From Candidatus Poribacteria bacterium (lineage in GTDB: Bacteria; Poribacteria; WGA-4E; WGA-3G): DNA of 64,000 bases. Under the pieces are notes generated by a model. It saw only the letters and a program-made list of their open reading frames with translations. It ran no database searches and had not been told where the DNA came from. The translations under genes and the position numbers were made by a program. Of this stretch, positions 25,501 through 33,656 are shown one piece after another. The stretch spans positions 3,442,856 through 3,506,855 of the forward strand of contig OY282374.1 in the NCBI GenBank assembly GCA_958295815.1, in the 5' to 3' direction. Within the stretch, counting starts at the first letter, position 1, and each line of letters opens with the position of its first letter.

Positions 25501-26141
25501 GAACTCACAAGCCTATTTTCTGAGTCAACAAGATGACCAGAACCATCTAAGGAGAGAATAACAGATACAAAACCTTGCGCCGCAGCATTGGCATCTACCA
25601 CCTTGATACCAAAATAGTAGTACCCAAGCGTATCATCGTAGACGATCTGAGGTGACGAAGTTGACGCAGATACATCAATTTTATAATCAGCAACGGCTTG
25701 TGCGGTTTGTATTGCGTATGCAGTGAATGTAGCCAACTTGTTGCCACTGGCATCGCTACCTCTGTAAATATTCAAGACATATTTATTTGCCGCGCCGAGC
25801 GTACAATATATCTTGACGATGTTTTTATCTTCCAATCTCAGCCGGACATCCTGCGCATCGTCACTCAACGTCACAAGCATATCCGTAGCAGCTGGTTGAT
25901 AGCGGGCATTTGTGCCGATCTGAATCTCATCGATGATACCTTCTGTATCCTGTATCGTAATTTGGTTCGGCGCAAGGGGATCGGTAACATCTACACGAAA
26001 TACAATGGGCGCGATTAACGAGGCGTTTTCCCAACGCGTCTGGTGATCTCCACTTTCCTTCCTCAGTGTTAGCGCATCACAAAGGTTAACTATACTCAGT
26101 GCCGTTAATATCGCGAAAATGAGCGTCATTCTTGTTTTCAT
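22530..26141 (-). CDS. 1203-aa mosaic surface protein: Ig-like repeats, YWTD propeller, dockerin, sorting domain
   Basis: A signal peptide (residues 1-23) is followed by an N-terminal domain (about 30-250). Five bacterial Ig-like/invasin-type repeats follow at about 255-375, 380-472, 478-571, 576-670 and 676-770, each with SGxNQT near its start and TYLxLGN near its end. Residues about 785-1025 hold six LDL-receptor YWTD-type repeats (KVYWGE, RVYWTNSRG, KFYWSESG, KIYWTE, LYWTNSRG), forming one beta-propeller. A dockerin type I pair (DVNKDGVVDTADLVLVANAL, DVDGDGSVSISDLLIVINNL) is at 1040-1092, then the NYPNPFNPETWIPY module. It is probably an exported adhesin or cell-contact protein. The dockerin may bind a cohesin or calcium; no cohesin is seen here. 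Confidence 0.9.
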   Translation of the reverse strand: MKTRMTLIFAILTALSIVNLCDALTLRKESGDHQTRWENASLIAPIVFRVDVTDPLAPNQITIQDTEGIIDEIQIGTNARYQPAATDMLVTLSDDAQDVRLRLEDKNIVKIYCTLGAANKYVLNIYRGSDASGNKLATFTAYAIQTAQAVADYKIDVSASTSSPQIVYDDTLGYYYFGIKVVDANAAAQGFVSVILSLDGSGHLVDSENRLVSSLDLPTDANGVAEIEYRPGGGTSKITAHIRYTRERYTVTYFHRDIRLQLVSGNEQADYFGTKLRNPLSVKVEDGNGRSVSDQDITFEITSPSTTGGVQEARLFSAYSQTPSYRLIVPTNSSGVAEVSLQLAPRPSDAVTSINHTIVAHMAGARDVVFHATATVPVPNGLELISGDNQTGNIGTTLDEPFKVKVIDTRGNNAVNQEVTFVITAGGGTLSNVNPRTGSDGIAQTYLRLGNTVETTTVEARLDDLTPVTFTARIPVPDSLKLVAGNNQTGDIGSRLDEPFKVKVTDTRGDNVVNRVVRFVITEGGGSLSSANPRTDADGIAQTYLRLGNRVGTTTVEARLDDLTPVIFTAHSESAPSRVTLVSGNNQTAYRNAKTDDPLRVRVTDVNRDGIADVNVEFSITRGSGNLSDAKVRTDSDGYAETYLTPTSTESVRVEATAAGLRTTLRFTVNVKIAPTQLAQISGDNQTGKLNRRLARPFVVEVRDDTGEPVSDTLVRFEITAGGGRLSAATARSNTNGRAQTYLTLGNTRVENRVVGSVSGISTQVSFTAQPTTRVLIAPSNRPPLYWLDGDNQISQLVDTEIEQFKRNALNVTCITIAEEKVYWGEQLSDRSGRLRRSNLDGTNMEEIRSVTGVPLGIAVDPEGDRVYWTNSRGQIQRVNINGTKFQNLITQLSAPTHIAFDVTDQKFYWSESGRIRRANLDGSNRQVVAVASNPIGGIAIANAKIYWTEQTSKTSGNIRRANLNGSSAELLVRLRSTPSGIAVDVSSRKLYWTNSRGRIQRSGLNGSHIQTIIDGLGTPSALAISIATSTPPKPPENYADSDVNKDGVVDTADLVLVANALGESPPSNRRTDVDGDGSVSISDLLIVINNLESGAAPPAPTAVSETALLPNYPNPFNPETWIPYQLREAGDIQINIYSSEGTLIRGLSLGYQPSGYYLTRHKAAHWDGRNGNGERVASGIYFYELIIDGTPLPIVQKMLIVK

Positions 26142-26326
26142 TTTTCTTGTCTCCCAGGTTTACGACAGATGTGTATTTTCAAGTGTTTAAGGCAAATTCG
26201 TGTGGTCTTCCCCGCAGAACCTTAAGGATAATCACTAAACTCTGTTCGGTAGGTGCGCTTTGTAGGTGTGTAGGTCAATAGACCTAATAGTTGTATCTTT
26301 TGCTAACTGTAACGTGGTTTAAAGCC

Positions 26327-27265
26327 TTAATAACTGCGTAGGACGGTTCCCTTCGCCCCGACGATCCAACCCGCATTTTTGTTAAGATAAATATCTTGCA
26401 GGTTATATTGTGCTGGTGAGGGATAGCGGTTCCATGTACTACCACCATCAGTTGTATGAAGGATCAACCCTTTTTCGCCGACTACCCATCCGCGTTTCTC
26501 GTCATGAAATGCAACATCACGTAGATTCTGATTAACTGGACTCTTCTGGCGCACCCAAGTTCTCCCGCCATCGGTTGTGTGGAGAATCAACCCATTTGTT
26601 CCTACAATCCATCCATGCGTTGGGTTTGCAAAATAGACAGCGAATAGCGGCTGCTCAGCATTGCTTCTCTGGCGAACCCATCGTTTCCCACCATCTTGCG
26701 TATGAAGCACCTCGCCTTCCTCACCAACAATCCATCCGTGCTCTGAGTCAACAAAGTGGACACCCCATAGGTGTTTATCTGAAAGATTGCGCAGACTTTC
26801 CCAGTGTCCTCCACCGTTTTCTGTCCAAAGAACAGTGCCTTTTCCGCCAACTGCCCATCCTTCAGTTGTGCTAACGAAATAGAGATCCAAGATACCCGGA
26901 GGCTTGCTTTGACTGCGTACTTGGTGTTGTACGTTCCATGTAGCACCACCGCTGGCAGTATAATGCACTTGTCCGATACTGGTGAGCCAACCGTTATTCG
27001 AGGTCGTAAAATTAACCTGTGTCAGCGTGTCTTTGGAAATGGAGACTGCTGTCCAAGTTGTCCCACCATCGACTGTGGATAGCACTGTGCCAGAAGTGCC
27101 GACTGCCCAACCGTGTTTGGCATCAGCAAAATGGACACCGTAAAGATGTGTGCCTGTACCGCTCTCAATTGGTCGCCACTCAAATTGCATCGCATCTTCG
27201 GAGCAACCGAAGTACACGAGGCTTCCACATAACATGATAAGCGCGAGGTAGTTCTTTTTCTGCAT
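26327..27265 (-). CDS. Ycf48-like/BNR-repeat lipoprotein
   Basis: The N-terminus (MQKKNYLALIML to VYFGCSED) is a lipoprotein signal with YFGC as lipobox. The rest is seven BNR-type repeats following the pattern VxFxDxxHGWxVGxxGxxLHTxDGGxTWxxQ, expected to fold into a seven-bladed propeller related to the photosystem II assembly factor Ycf48. Outside phototrophs such proteins are exported, role unknown, and a photosynthetic function is not implied. It is transcribed in the same direction as the mosaic surface gene downstream of it (gap 185 bp). Confidence 0.87.
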   Translation of the reverse strand: MQKKNYLALIMLCGSLVYFGCSEDAMQFEWRPIESGTGTHLYGVHFADAKHGWAVGTSGTVLSTVDGGTTWTAVSISKDTLTQVNFTTSNNGWLTSIGQVHYTASGGATWNVQHQVRSQSKPPGILDLYFVSTTEGWAVGGKGTVLWTENGGGHWESLRNLSDKHLWGVHFVDSEHGWIVGEEGEVLHTQDGGKRWVRQRSNAEQPLFAVYFANPTHGWIVGTNGLILHTTDGGRTWVRQKSPVNQNLRDVAFHDEKRGWVVGEKGLILHTTDGGSTWNRYPSPAQYNLQDIYLNKNAGWIVGAKGTVLRSY

Positions 27266-27392
27266 TTCAGGTCCCCTTTTCCAAACAAAATTTTTGTTGC
27301 ATCTATTTTCTGGATCGTGATAAACTATTACTATTATAGAGGAATCTACGGCGAGTTGTCAAGTGCTTGTTGAGGTGAAACACTGGCGTATC

Positions 27393-28298
27393 ATGTACAT
27401 CATCGGAATTGATGGCGGCGGGACAAAAACCGTTGGTATCCTGACGACAGAAACAGGGCAACACCTCGCACAAGTGCAATCGGGACCCACAAATTATCAT
27501 GTAGTTGGTGAAACACAAACACAGTCGGTTCTGGAGGACGTTGTCAGTGAACTTTGTCGAAAAGCAGGCATCTCAAGGACCAGTCCAATTCGATTCTGTT
27601 TGGGAATGGCAGGCTTAGGGCGGGCAGCAGATCAGCACGTAATTGGGCAGATTTGTGATGAACTCGGCATTCGAGAAAATCGTATCCTGACACATGATGC
27701 ACACATCGCACTCATAGGAGGGACTGAGAAGCAGGAAGGTGTGATCGTCATCTCCGGGACGGGGGCTATTGTTTACGGGATCAATGCTGATGGTAAAGAG
27801 GCACGTGCGAGTGGATGGGGGTATCTGCTCGGAGATGAAGGCAGCGGCTACGATATTGCTATAAAAGGACTCCGAGCTATTGCTCGTGCTGCTGATGGAA
27901 GAGATGATCCAACCGAATTGACAAGTCGAATTCTTAATACGCTTGACTTGAACGATCCAAGTGAACTAATTCGTTGGGTGCATGCCGCAAGCCGAGATAC
28001 TATTGCTCACTTGGCAGAAATAGTATTTGACACTGCCCAATCTGAATACAGTGTGGCAGAACGGATTGTTGACGACGCTGCTAATGAGCTTGTCTGTGCC
28101 GCCGGTAGTGTAATTGGACAATTAGAATTCAAGGGGCAGTTTGATGTCGTGCTCAGTGGTGGCAACCTCATCCATCAATCGGTGTTTGCGGATAAACTTC
28201 GCCATCAATTGGCAGAAATTCAACCAAAAGCATCAGTGCTATTTCCGAAACATGAACCCGCTTACGGCGCAGTGTTATTAGCACAATCGAAATTGTAG
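27393..28298 (+). CDS. BadF/BadG-type ATPase, probable N-acetylglucosamine or MurNAc kinase
   Basis: The N-terminal phosphate loop is IIGIDGGGTKTVGILT. The second loop is GVIVISGTGAIVYG, and RASGWGYLLGDEGSGYDIA is the sugar-kinase signature of GlcNAc kinase-like members. The start at the second methionine is chosen because the conserved strand begins there. Neighbouring murQ 15 bp downstream suggests that it phosphorylates N-acetylmuramic acid or GlcNAc during peptidoglycan recycling. The sugar specificity is inference; the ASKHA kinase fold is firm. Confidence 0.85.
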   Translation: MYIIGIDGGGTKTVGILTTETGQHLAQVQSGPTNYHVVGETQTQSVLEDVVSELCRKAGISRTSPIRFCLGMAGLGRAADQHVIGQICDELGIRENRILTHDAHIALIGGTEKQEGVIVISGTGAIVYGINADGKEARASGWGYLLGDEGSGYDIAIKGLRAIARAADGRDDPTELTSRILNTLDLNDPSELIRWVHAASRDTIAHLAEIVFDTAQSEYSVAERIVDDAANELVCAAGSVIGQLEFKGQFDVVLSGGNLIHQSVFADKLRHQLAEIQPKASVLFPKHEPAYGAVLLAQSKL

Positions 28299-28313
28299 CT
28301 AGCAAAGGAAGGC

Positions 28314-29207
28314 ATGCAGTCTACAACAGAACAGCGAAACCTGAACTCTATCGGTATCGATCTGAAGTCTACCTCAGAAATTGTCCAGGTTTTTCACGAA
28401 GCAGACCGAGAGGCTGTCGCGGCAGTAGAGGCAGAATCCGATGCAATCGCGTATGCTATTGATTTGTGTGTTGATGCTTTTCGCGCAGGTGGCAGGTTGT
28501 TTTATGTAGGGGCAGGCACAAGCGGTAGGCTTGGCGTGTTAGACGCTTCCGAATGCCCACCCACTTTCAGCACATCTCCTGAGATGGTGCAAGGGATTAT
28601 TGCTGGTGGTGATGTCGCTTTACGCCGCGCTGTGGAAGGTGAAGAGGACAAACCTGAACGGGGCGCACAGGCCATCCGAGAACGCCAACTTACACCACAA
28701 GATGTACTCGTCGGGATCGCGAGTAGTGGACGGACACCTTATGTTATCGGAGCTTTAAAGGAAGCGCACGCCATCGGGGCAACAACAATATTTTTCTGTT
28801 GTGTCCAACCCCCTAAGCAACTTAAGGACTACGTGACGCATTTCATCACGCCCATCGTCGGTCCGGAAATCATCACAGGCTCGACCCGGTTGAAAGCAGG
28901 AACAGCAACAAAACTCGTCCTGAACATGCTGACAACTGTTTCTATGATAAAATTGGGAAAGGTCTACGACAATCTAATGGTCGATCTACACGCTTCTAAC
29001 GAGAAGTTGGTCGCGCGGAGCATTCGGATCGTCCAAGCCGTTACCGGTGTTGATGCTGCTTTAGCTGAGGCGACGTTAACACAGGCAGACGGAAGTGCAA
29101 AGTTGGCTATTGTAATGCTCACAAAAGGATTGAACCCAACAGAAGCAGACGCACTCTTGGAAAAACACGCTGGATTTCTAAGAGAAATTCTTGATAAAGA
29201 ACGCTAA
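28314..29207 (+). CDS. murQ: N-acetylmuramic acid 6-phosphate etherase
   Basis: MurQ removes the lactyl ether from MurNAc 6-phosphate to yield GlcNAc 6-phosphate in cell-wall recycling. Clear MurQ phrases occur in order: STTEQRNLNSIGIDLKST at the N-terminus, GRLFYVGAGTSGRLGVLDAS in the SIS sugar-isomerase core, ECPPTFS, and GPEIITGSTRLKAGTATKLV. The active-site glutamate is in the SECPP segment. The length (297) is standard. The ATG has GGAAGG upstream. Directly following a sugar kinase, it forms a recycling pair. No murNAc transporter or anmK gene is visible here. Confidence 0.95.
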   Translation: MQSTTEQRNLNSIGIDLKSTSEIVQVFHEADREAVAAVEAESDAIAYAIDLCVDAFRAGGRLFYVGAGTSGRLGVLDASECPPTFSTSPEMVQGIIAGGDVALRRAVEGEEDKPERGAQAIRERQLTPQDVLVGIASSGRTPYVIGALKEAHAIGATTIFFCCVQPPKQLKDYVTHFITPIVGPEIITGSTRLKAGTATKLVLNMLTTVSMIKLGKVYDNLMVDLHASNEKLVARSIRIVQAVTGVDAALAEATLTQADGSAKLAIVMLTKGLNPTEADALLEKHAGFLREILDKER

Positions 29208-29256
29208 TCTATCCTTGCAAACGCGCTTTCAGCGCACAATTTATGAGGAGAACTCC

Positions 29257-30207
29257 ATGGGTACGAAAGTTGGTCTTGCCAAAACTGGCAGGCGACGTTC
29301 TAACGTTTTTGAGGCACTGAACAATATACGCCAGGAGCTTACACCGAAAGTCCATGAACAAGTACTATTGAAGCCGAATTTTCTCTCCAGCACGAATCAA
29401 CTCGCCTCGTCGCATGTAGACGCGATGCGTGGTGCACTCGATTTCCTCTTGAGCACACCGCATCCCCCAAAAGAGGTGATTATTGCCGAAGGTGCTAACG
29501 AGAAATTTTCTGGTGAAGCCTTTCAGATTTTCGGTTATGAGGCACTCCAAGCCGAGTACGATCTCCCGATCCGACTCGTGGATTTACATCAAGAAACCGA
29601 ATGGGTAGAAACCAAGGTTTTTCTTGCTGAGCGCAATGAAGATACTGTGAGAATGCCGAAGATAGTCTTGGACTGTCCATGTACGCTCTCTGTCGCTATT
29701 GCCAAAACACATGACGCAGGTGTCGTGACACTTGCTATGAAGAATATGATTATGGGCACGCTACACAAGGATGATCGGATTAAAATGCACGGCTATCACA
29801 GCCACGCAGACCGGATACTTCCGCGTGAAGCGCAGACGCTCAATATCAATCTGCTTCGTCTCTCACGCCACCTTAAGCCCGATATTGCTATTGTTGATGG
29901 CACTGTTGGGTTACAGGGGAATGGTCCCGGAGGCACTGATTCTGTCCCTCTCGGTATCGCTGTTGTCAGTGATGATGTGTTCGCAGCGGATGCTGTCACA
30001 ACAAAAGCGATGGGATTTGAGCCGTTAGAGATTGGGCTTTTCCATTACGCAAATGAAATGGGCTACGGCATCGCAGATTTGAGTGAAATTGACATCGTCG
30101 GACCCGCTGTTGAAACCGTCACAACATCATTTAAACCCCATGAGACGGCTGAACTTCAATTCCAATGGCAGGAAACAAGTCCTGCAGAATATCTCGCAGC
30201 CGACTAA
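29257..30207 (+). CDS. DUF362 domain protein
   Basis: The start at 29257 is set by ATGAGGAGAA and a DUF362-like N-terminus (KVGLAKTGRRRSNVFEAL). Characteristic parts are VLLKPNFLSS near residue 45, an internal SVAIAKTHDAGVVTLAMKNMIMG, and IVDGTVGLQGNGPGGTDSVPLGIAVVSDD near 230. DUF362 proteins often carry iron-sulfur clusters, but the cysteine-rich ferredoxin tail is absent here, giving a short 316-residue form. The function is unknown. It lies 49 bp after murQ and 13 bp before the next gene, so it is probably in the same transcript. Confidence 0.85.
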   Translation: MGTKVGLAKTGRRRSNVFEALNNIRQELTPKVHEQVLLKPNFLSSTNQLASSHVDAMRGALDFLLSTPHPPKEVIIAEGANEKFSGEAFQIFGYEALQAEYDLPIRLVDLHQETEWVETKVFLAERNEDTVRMPKIVLDCPCTLSVAIAKTHDAGVVTLAMKNMIMGTLHKDDRIKMHGYHSHADRILPREAQTLNINLLRLSRHLKPDIAIVDGTVGLQGNGPGGTDSVPLGIAVVSDDVFAADAVTTKAMGFEPLEIGLFHYANEMGYGIADLSEIDIVGPAVETVTTSFKPHETAELQFQWQETSPAEYLAAD

Positions 30208-30220
30208 AGAAAGGATAATT

Positions 30221-31111
30221 ATGAAACGTTTTTATAAGGTCATTATTCTGTTTTCGATACTTCTCACCACACCAGCGTGGGCATGGTGGGGAGGTGGACA
30301 CGATATCCTTACACAGGCAGCCGTGAAAGCTTTACCTGAAGAGATGCCTGAATTTTTCCGATCCGCCGAAAAAATGGTTGCCCACTGCGTCTACGATCCG
30401 GACATATCGAAGGAACGTGGCACACCGCACGCACGACAGGCTGAATACGGTGAACACTACATTGATATAGAATTACTAAAAGATCACCCGATTCCAGAGG
30501 GACGCGAAGCTCATATCAAATTATGTGCAGAGTTGGGGCTTGCACCGAGAGCGGTCGGCACACTGCCCTATGCGCTCGCAGAGTGGACAGAACGGCTCGC
30601 TGTTGCTTTCGCAGAGTATCGCAAATGGCCCGACAATCCGATGGTTCAGTACAAATGTTTTCTCTATGCAGGTTTCCTTTCGCACTATGCACAGGATATG
30701 TGTCAACCTTTACACCTGACCATTAATTTTGATGGGATTAAGCAAGAAGACGGCACGCGCTTGCATCAGGGTATACATGAGAAGGTCGATTCGGCGATTG
30801 AGATGTTGAAGTTGAATCCAGTTGAACTCTCGAAGGCACAACAGATTGAACCCGTTGGCGATTTAATGCCAGCAATAGTGAAACAGGTTAAAGCGGGATT
30901 CAGTTTGGTTGATAGCGTTTACGTACTCGCCGAAGATTGGAAAAATCTGAAAGAACCAACGCCTGAGTTGGTTGATTTTACAAATGACCGGGCACGTGAA
31001 TCCGTGCGTTGGACGGCTTCACTTTATTTAACAGCGTGGAAAATTTCTGAGGATATTAAACTACCCGGTTGGCTTGACCGCGCACAAAACGATGAAAACA
31101 TGTCACATTAA
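30221..31111 (+). CDS. Zinc-dependent phospholipase C / P1-nuclease-like exported protein
   Basis: A short signal peptide ends in TPAWA, leaving a mature N-terminus WWGGGHDILTQAAVKALP. Its tryptophan amine and histidine match the first zinc ligands of the PLC/P1 nuclease fold. Further ligands probably come from EHYIDIE and HYAQDMCQPLHLTINFDG (H-x3-D type). The length (296) suits the family. It should hydrolyse phosphoesters of phospholipids or nucleic acids outside the cytoplasm. The AAGGATAATT site precedes the ATG. Choice between lipase and nuclease is not possible from sequence alone. Confidence 0.78.
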   Translation: MKRFYKVIILFSILLTTPAWAWWGGGHDILTQAAVKALPEEMPEFFRSAEKMVAHCVYDPDISKERGTPHARQAEYGEHYIDIELLKDHPIPEGREAHIKLCAELGLAPRAVGTLPYALAEWTERLAVAFAEYRKWPDNPMVQYKCFLYAGFLSHYAQDMCQPLHLTINFDGIKQEDGTRLHQGIHEKVDSAIEMLKLNPVELSKAQQIEPVGDLMPAIVKQVKAGFSLVDSVYVLAEDWKNLKEPTPELVDFTNDRARESVRWTASLYLTAWKISEDIKLPGWLDRAQNDENMSH

Positions 31112-31140
31112 AACATGTCATACTAAAAGGAGATATAACT

Positions 31141-32529
31141 TTGTTACAACAATGGAAACCTGATCCGACTTTTTACCCTTCTCCCAAAATGGCGATTGAA
31201 GCACCCGCTGAAGAGGTCGCTTATGTTGCTGCCCCGCGGGATGACGGCAAACCTGATGCTATGTGTGTGGTTGACCTCAACGAAGCATCTGATACCTATG
31301 GACAGATTGTCAATAGGTTGGAACTCGGTGTTCGTGACGAAATCCACCACTTTGGTTGGAACGCATGCAGTGCCGCACTCTGTCCGTACGCACCCCACCC
31401 TTATGTTGAACGCCGCTACCTCGTTGTGCCAGCACTACGTGGTTCTCATATCTATATCCTTGATGTAAAAGAGAATCCAAAAGCACCGAAACTCGTTAGA
31501 ACCTTGACAGCGGATGAAGTTGAAGATCGATCTGGATATACCCGGCCTCACACCGTACATTGTGGACCTGAAGGAATCTATATCAGTGCTTTAGGTTCAG
31601 TCGGTTCTGAAGAGGGACCTGGCGGTATATTCCTAATGGATCACTACAACTTCAATATTCTTGGACAGTGGGAAGTCGAGCGCGCTTCTCAATCCCTCTC
31701 TTACGACTTTTGGTGGCACTTGGGATATGACATCGCTGTTACTAGTGAGTGGGGATATCCTGCAATGATTGAAGACGGTGTGAGCCTTGAAGACTTAGGG
31801 GAACGCAAGTTCGGGCATAAAATCCATATTTGGGATATTCGGCACCGGAAGAACATCCAGACCTTGGATTTGGGCGATGACTATCAGATGATTCTGGAGC
31901 TCCGTCCCGCACACGACCCAACTAAGGCGTATGGCTTCGTCAATGCTGTGCTGAATATGAACGACCTTTCCAGCTCAATTTGGACATGGTACAAAGATGG
32001 GGACGATTGGGGCATTAAAAAGATTATCGATATTCCCGCGCAAGTACCAGAAAATCCTGATGATTTACCACCTGCCCTAAAGGATATCGGGATGATACCG
32101 CCGCTTGTTACCGATCACATCCTCTCCTTGGATGACCGATTCCTCTATATTTCCTGTTGGGGGACTGGAGAGCTCCTGCAATATGATGTATCTGATCCTT
32201 TCAACCCGAAACATACCGGAACCCTTGAAATAGGTGGTATTACAAAATCGCATCCGCATCCAGCAGCTGGACCGGTCGGCGGTGGTCCCCAGATGGTCGA
32301 GTTGAGTCGTGATGGCAAACGCCTTTACTTCACTAATTCCCTCTATGTCGCATGGGATAACCAATTCTACCCGGACAATGCTAATGGATGGATGGTGAAA
32401 GCCGATGTAAATCCGGACGGTGGACTCGAATTGGATCCCGACTTCTTCGTAGGTTTCGGCGACAGCCGCGCCCATCAGATTCGCTTGCAAGGTGGCGATA
32501 GTTCATCTGATACTTTTTGTTATTCGTAA
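31141..32529 (+). CDS. Selenium-binding protein 56 family / methanethiol oxidase
   Basis: The protein shows the SBP56/MTO pattern: FYPSPKMAIEAPAEEVAYVA, LELGVRDEIHHFGWNACSAAL with a conserved cysteine, RPHTVHCGPEGIYISALG, WWHLGYDIAVTSEWGYP, then HPHPAAGPVGGGPQMVELS. Bacterial members oxidise methanethiol to formaldehyde, hydrogen sulfide and hydrogen peroxide using copper in the periplasm. No signal peptide is visible here. TTG is the start because AAAGGAGATATAAC lies just upstream and no ATG fits. In a marine setting methanethiol from DMSP breakdown is a plausible substrate, which is inferred. Confidence 0.9.
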   Translation: MLQQWKPDPTFYPSPKMAIEAPAEEVAYVAAPRDDGKPDAMCVVDLNEASDTYGQIVNRLELGVRDEIHHFGWNACSAALCPYAPHPYVERRYLVVPALRGSHIYILDVKENPKAPKLVRTLTADEVEDRSGYTRPHTVHCGPEGIYISALGSVGSEEGPGGIFLMDHYNFNILGQWEVERASQSLSYDFWWHLGYDIAVTSEWGYPAMIEDGVSLEDLGERKFGHKIHIWDIRHRKNIQTLDLGDDYQMILELRPAHDPTKAYGFVNAVLNMNDLSSSIWTWYKDGDDWGIKKIIDIPAQVPENPDDLPPALKDIGMIPPLVTDHILSLDDRFLYISCWGTGELLQYDVSDPFNPKHTGTLEIGGITKSHPHPAAGPVGGGPQMVELSRDGKRLYFTNSLYVAWDNQFYPDNANGWMVKADVNPDGGLELDPDFFVGFGDSRAHQIRLQGGDSSSDTFCYS

Positions 32530-32620
32530 GAATTAATGGTATTTCCTAATAGGCATACCGCTGGCGTGATTTTCGGTCTCGCTTTCAAAGCGCGCATGCC
32601 ATTACTATACTGTTCTAAAA

Positions 32621-32651
32621 GAGGGTGCGCAAGTTCGCTTGCAGCACCCTC
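32621..32651 (+). terminator. Two-part hairpin with TTCG loop after the SBP56 gene
   Basis: An outer stem GAGGGTGC/GCACCCTC encloses an inner stem GCAAG/CTTGC around a TTCG loop. It lies 91 bp past the SBP56 stop and 27 bp before the next start codon. No T-tract follows, so it may be a leader structure of the membrane-protein gene instead. Confidence 0.5.
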
Positions 32652-32677
32652 ATATTATCGGTAGAAAGATATTTTAT

Positions 32678-33331
32678 ATGGACACTCTTTCATGGGTAGG
32701 CTACATCAGCCTCGGTGTATTTCACGGTATTAATCCGGGTATGGGGTGGCTTTTTGCGGTTGCACTCGGAATGCAGGAGAAACGGAGGAGCGCTGTTATC
32801 GGGGCACTCTTCCCAATGGCACTCGGACACGCGATTTCGATAGGGGTCGTGGTTCTGATAATCGTTTTAGCACAACAGCAGATCTCGGAGAATGTACTTG
32901 GTATCGCCTGTGCAGTTGTCCTATTCGGTTTTGGGCTATATAAGCTATTCCGGGCAAGACATCCGAAGTGGGTGGGAATGCGTGTTAACTTCAAAGACTT
33001 AACGATCTGGTCTTTTCTGATGGCTTCTGCACACGGAGCTGGATTAATGCTCGCACCTCTTCTGTTGCGGATGCCTGCATCGGCAGCGCATTCTGGACAC
33101 ATGCACCACGCACCCACGAGTATGACGGATAGTGCTGCAATGTTATTATCGGCAGTTGGTGTGCATACCCTCAGCTTTTTCGTCGTGACAGGAGTTGTGG
33201 CGGTTGTCGTCTACGAGGTGGTAGGGCTTGCCTTGCTTCGTAAGGCGTGGTTTAATCTGGATATGTTGTGGTCTATTGCTTTGATGATTGCCGGGGTTGT
33301 CACGGCTGGCATGATTTTCTGGGGACATTAG
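32678..33331 (+). CDS. Multi-pass membrane protein of unknown function
   Basis: The ATG at 32678 is chosen because an upstream TTG frame would run through a stable hairpin. About six hydrophobic segments are visible (residues roughly 5-30, 40-65, 72-90, 110-130, 155-185, 195-217). Conserved-looking features are GVFHGINPGMGWLFAVALG, ALGHA, SAHGAGLM and a histidine-rich loop HSGHMHHAP, which suggests metal binding. The helix-borne HG/GH pairs recall NicO/UreH-type metal transporters, but the match is not secure, so only a possible metal transporter is suggested. 217 residues. Confidence 0.6.
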   Translation: MDTLSWVGYISLGVFHGINPGMGWLFAVALGMQEKRRSAVIGALFPMALGHAISIGVVVLIIVLAQQQISENVLGIACAVVLFGFGLYKLFRARHPKWVGMRVNFKDLTIWSFLMASAHGAGLMLAPLLLRMPASAAHSGHMHHAPTSMTDSAAMLLSAVGVHTLSFFVVTGVVAVVVYEVVGLALLRKAWFNLDMLWSIALMIAGVVTAGMIFWGH

Positions 33332-33421
33332 GCAAGAGTGGATTAAATCCCTGAATGCTGCATCTTTTCTAGAATAGGTATCTAACCCCGACCTTTCTCA
33401 CGAAGATCCGTGCCCTCGGTA

Positions 33422-33442
33422 GGCGAGGTTTCTAACCTCGCC
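33422..33442. repeat. GGCGAGGTT-type palindromic repeat, copy 3
   Basis: The stem GGCGAGGTT/AACCTCGCC with TCT loop is identical in sequence to copy 2. The flank CAATGTCTAAGTTA resembles copy 1. Confidence 0.75.
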
Positions 33443-33480
33443 GGTCCCGCATCCACAATGTCTAAGTTAGATTTTAATCT

Positions 33481-33581
33481 GTAGGTTGGGTTGAGCCGGA
33501 TATAACATACCCTTATATTCCCAAAACGACTTGTTCCATCTCAATGACATGTTTCTCTAATACGATAAGCGAAACCCAACA
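33481..33581. repeat. MITE-like element, copy A
   Basis: Inverted ends GTTGGGTT at 33485-33492 and AACCCAAC at 33573-33580 delimit about 96 bp. The end sequences GTAGGTTGGGTTGAG and AGCGAAACCCAAC are shared with copy B at 50132-50236, while the interiors differ. There is no coding capacity. Confidence 0.7.
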
Positions 33582-33656
33582 AAACAGTACGTATCACATC
33601 GGATAATCTTGCCTTTATAGGATTTAACTTTTCTTTAATTCCATATACGATAATCA

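Larger units (their letters stand above)
33332..33656. other. Intergenic stretch with two repeat elements
   Basis: Contains GGCGAGGTT-type copy 3 at 33422-33442 (GGCGAGGTTTCTAACCTCGCC, flanked by TGTCTAAGTTAG) and a MITE-like element at 33481-33581. Nothing else recognisable is present. Confidence 0.7.

Noticed and set aside
26327..27265. Photosystem II assembly factor Ycf48 as evidence of phototrophy
   Set aside because: Ycf48-like repeats are common in exported proteins of non-phototrophs, and no photosynthesis gene lies in the window.
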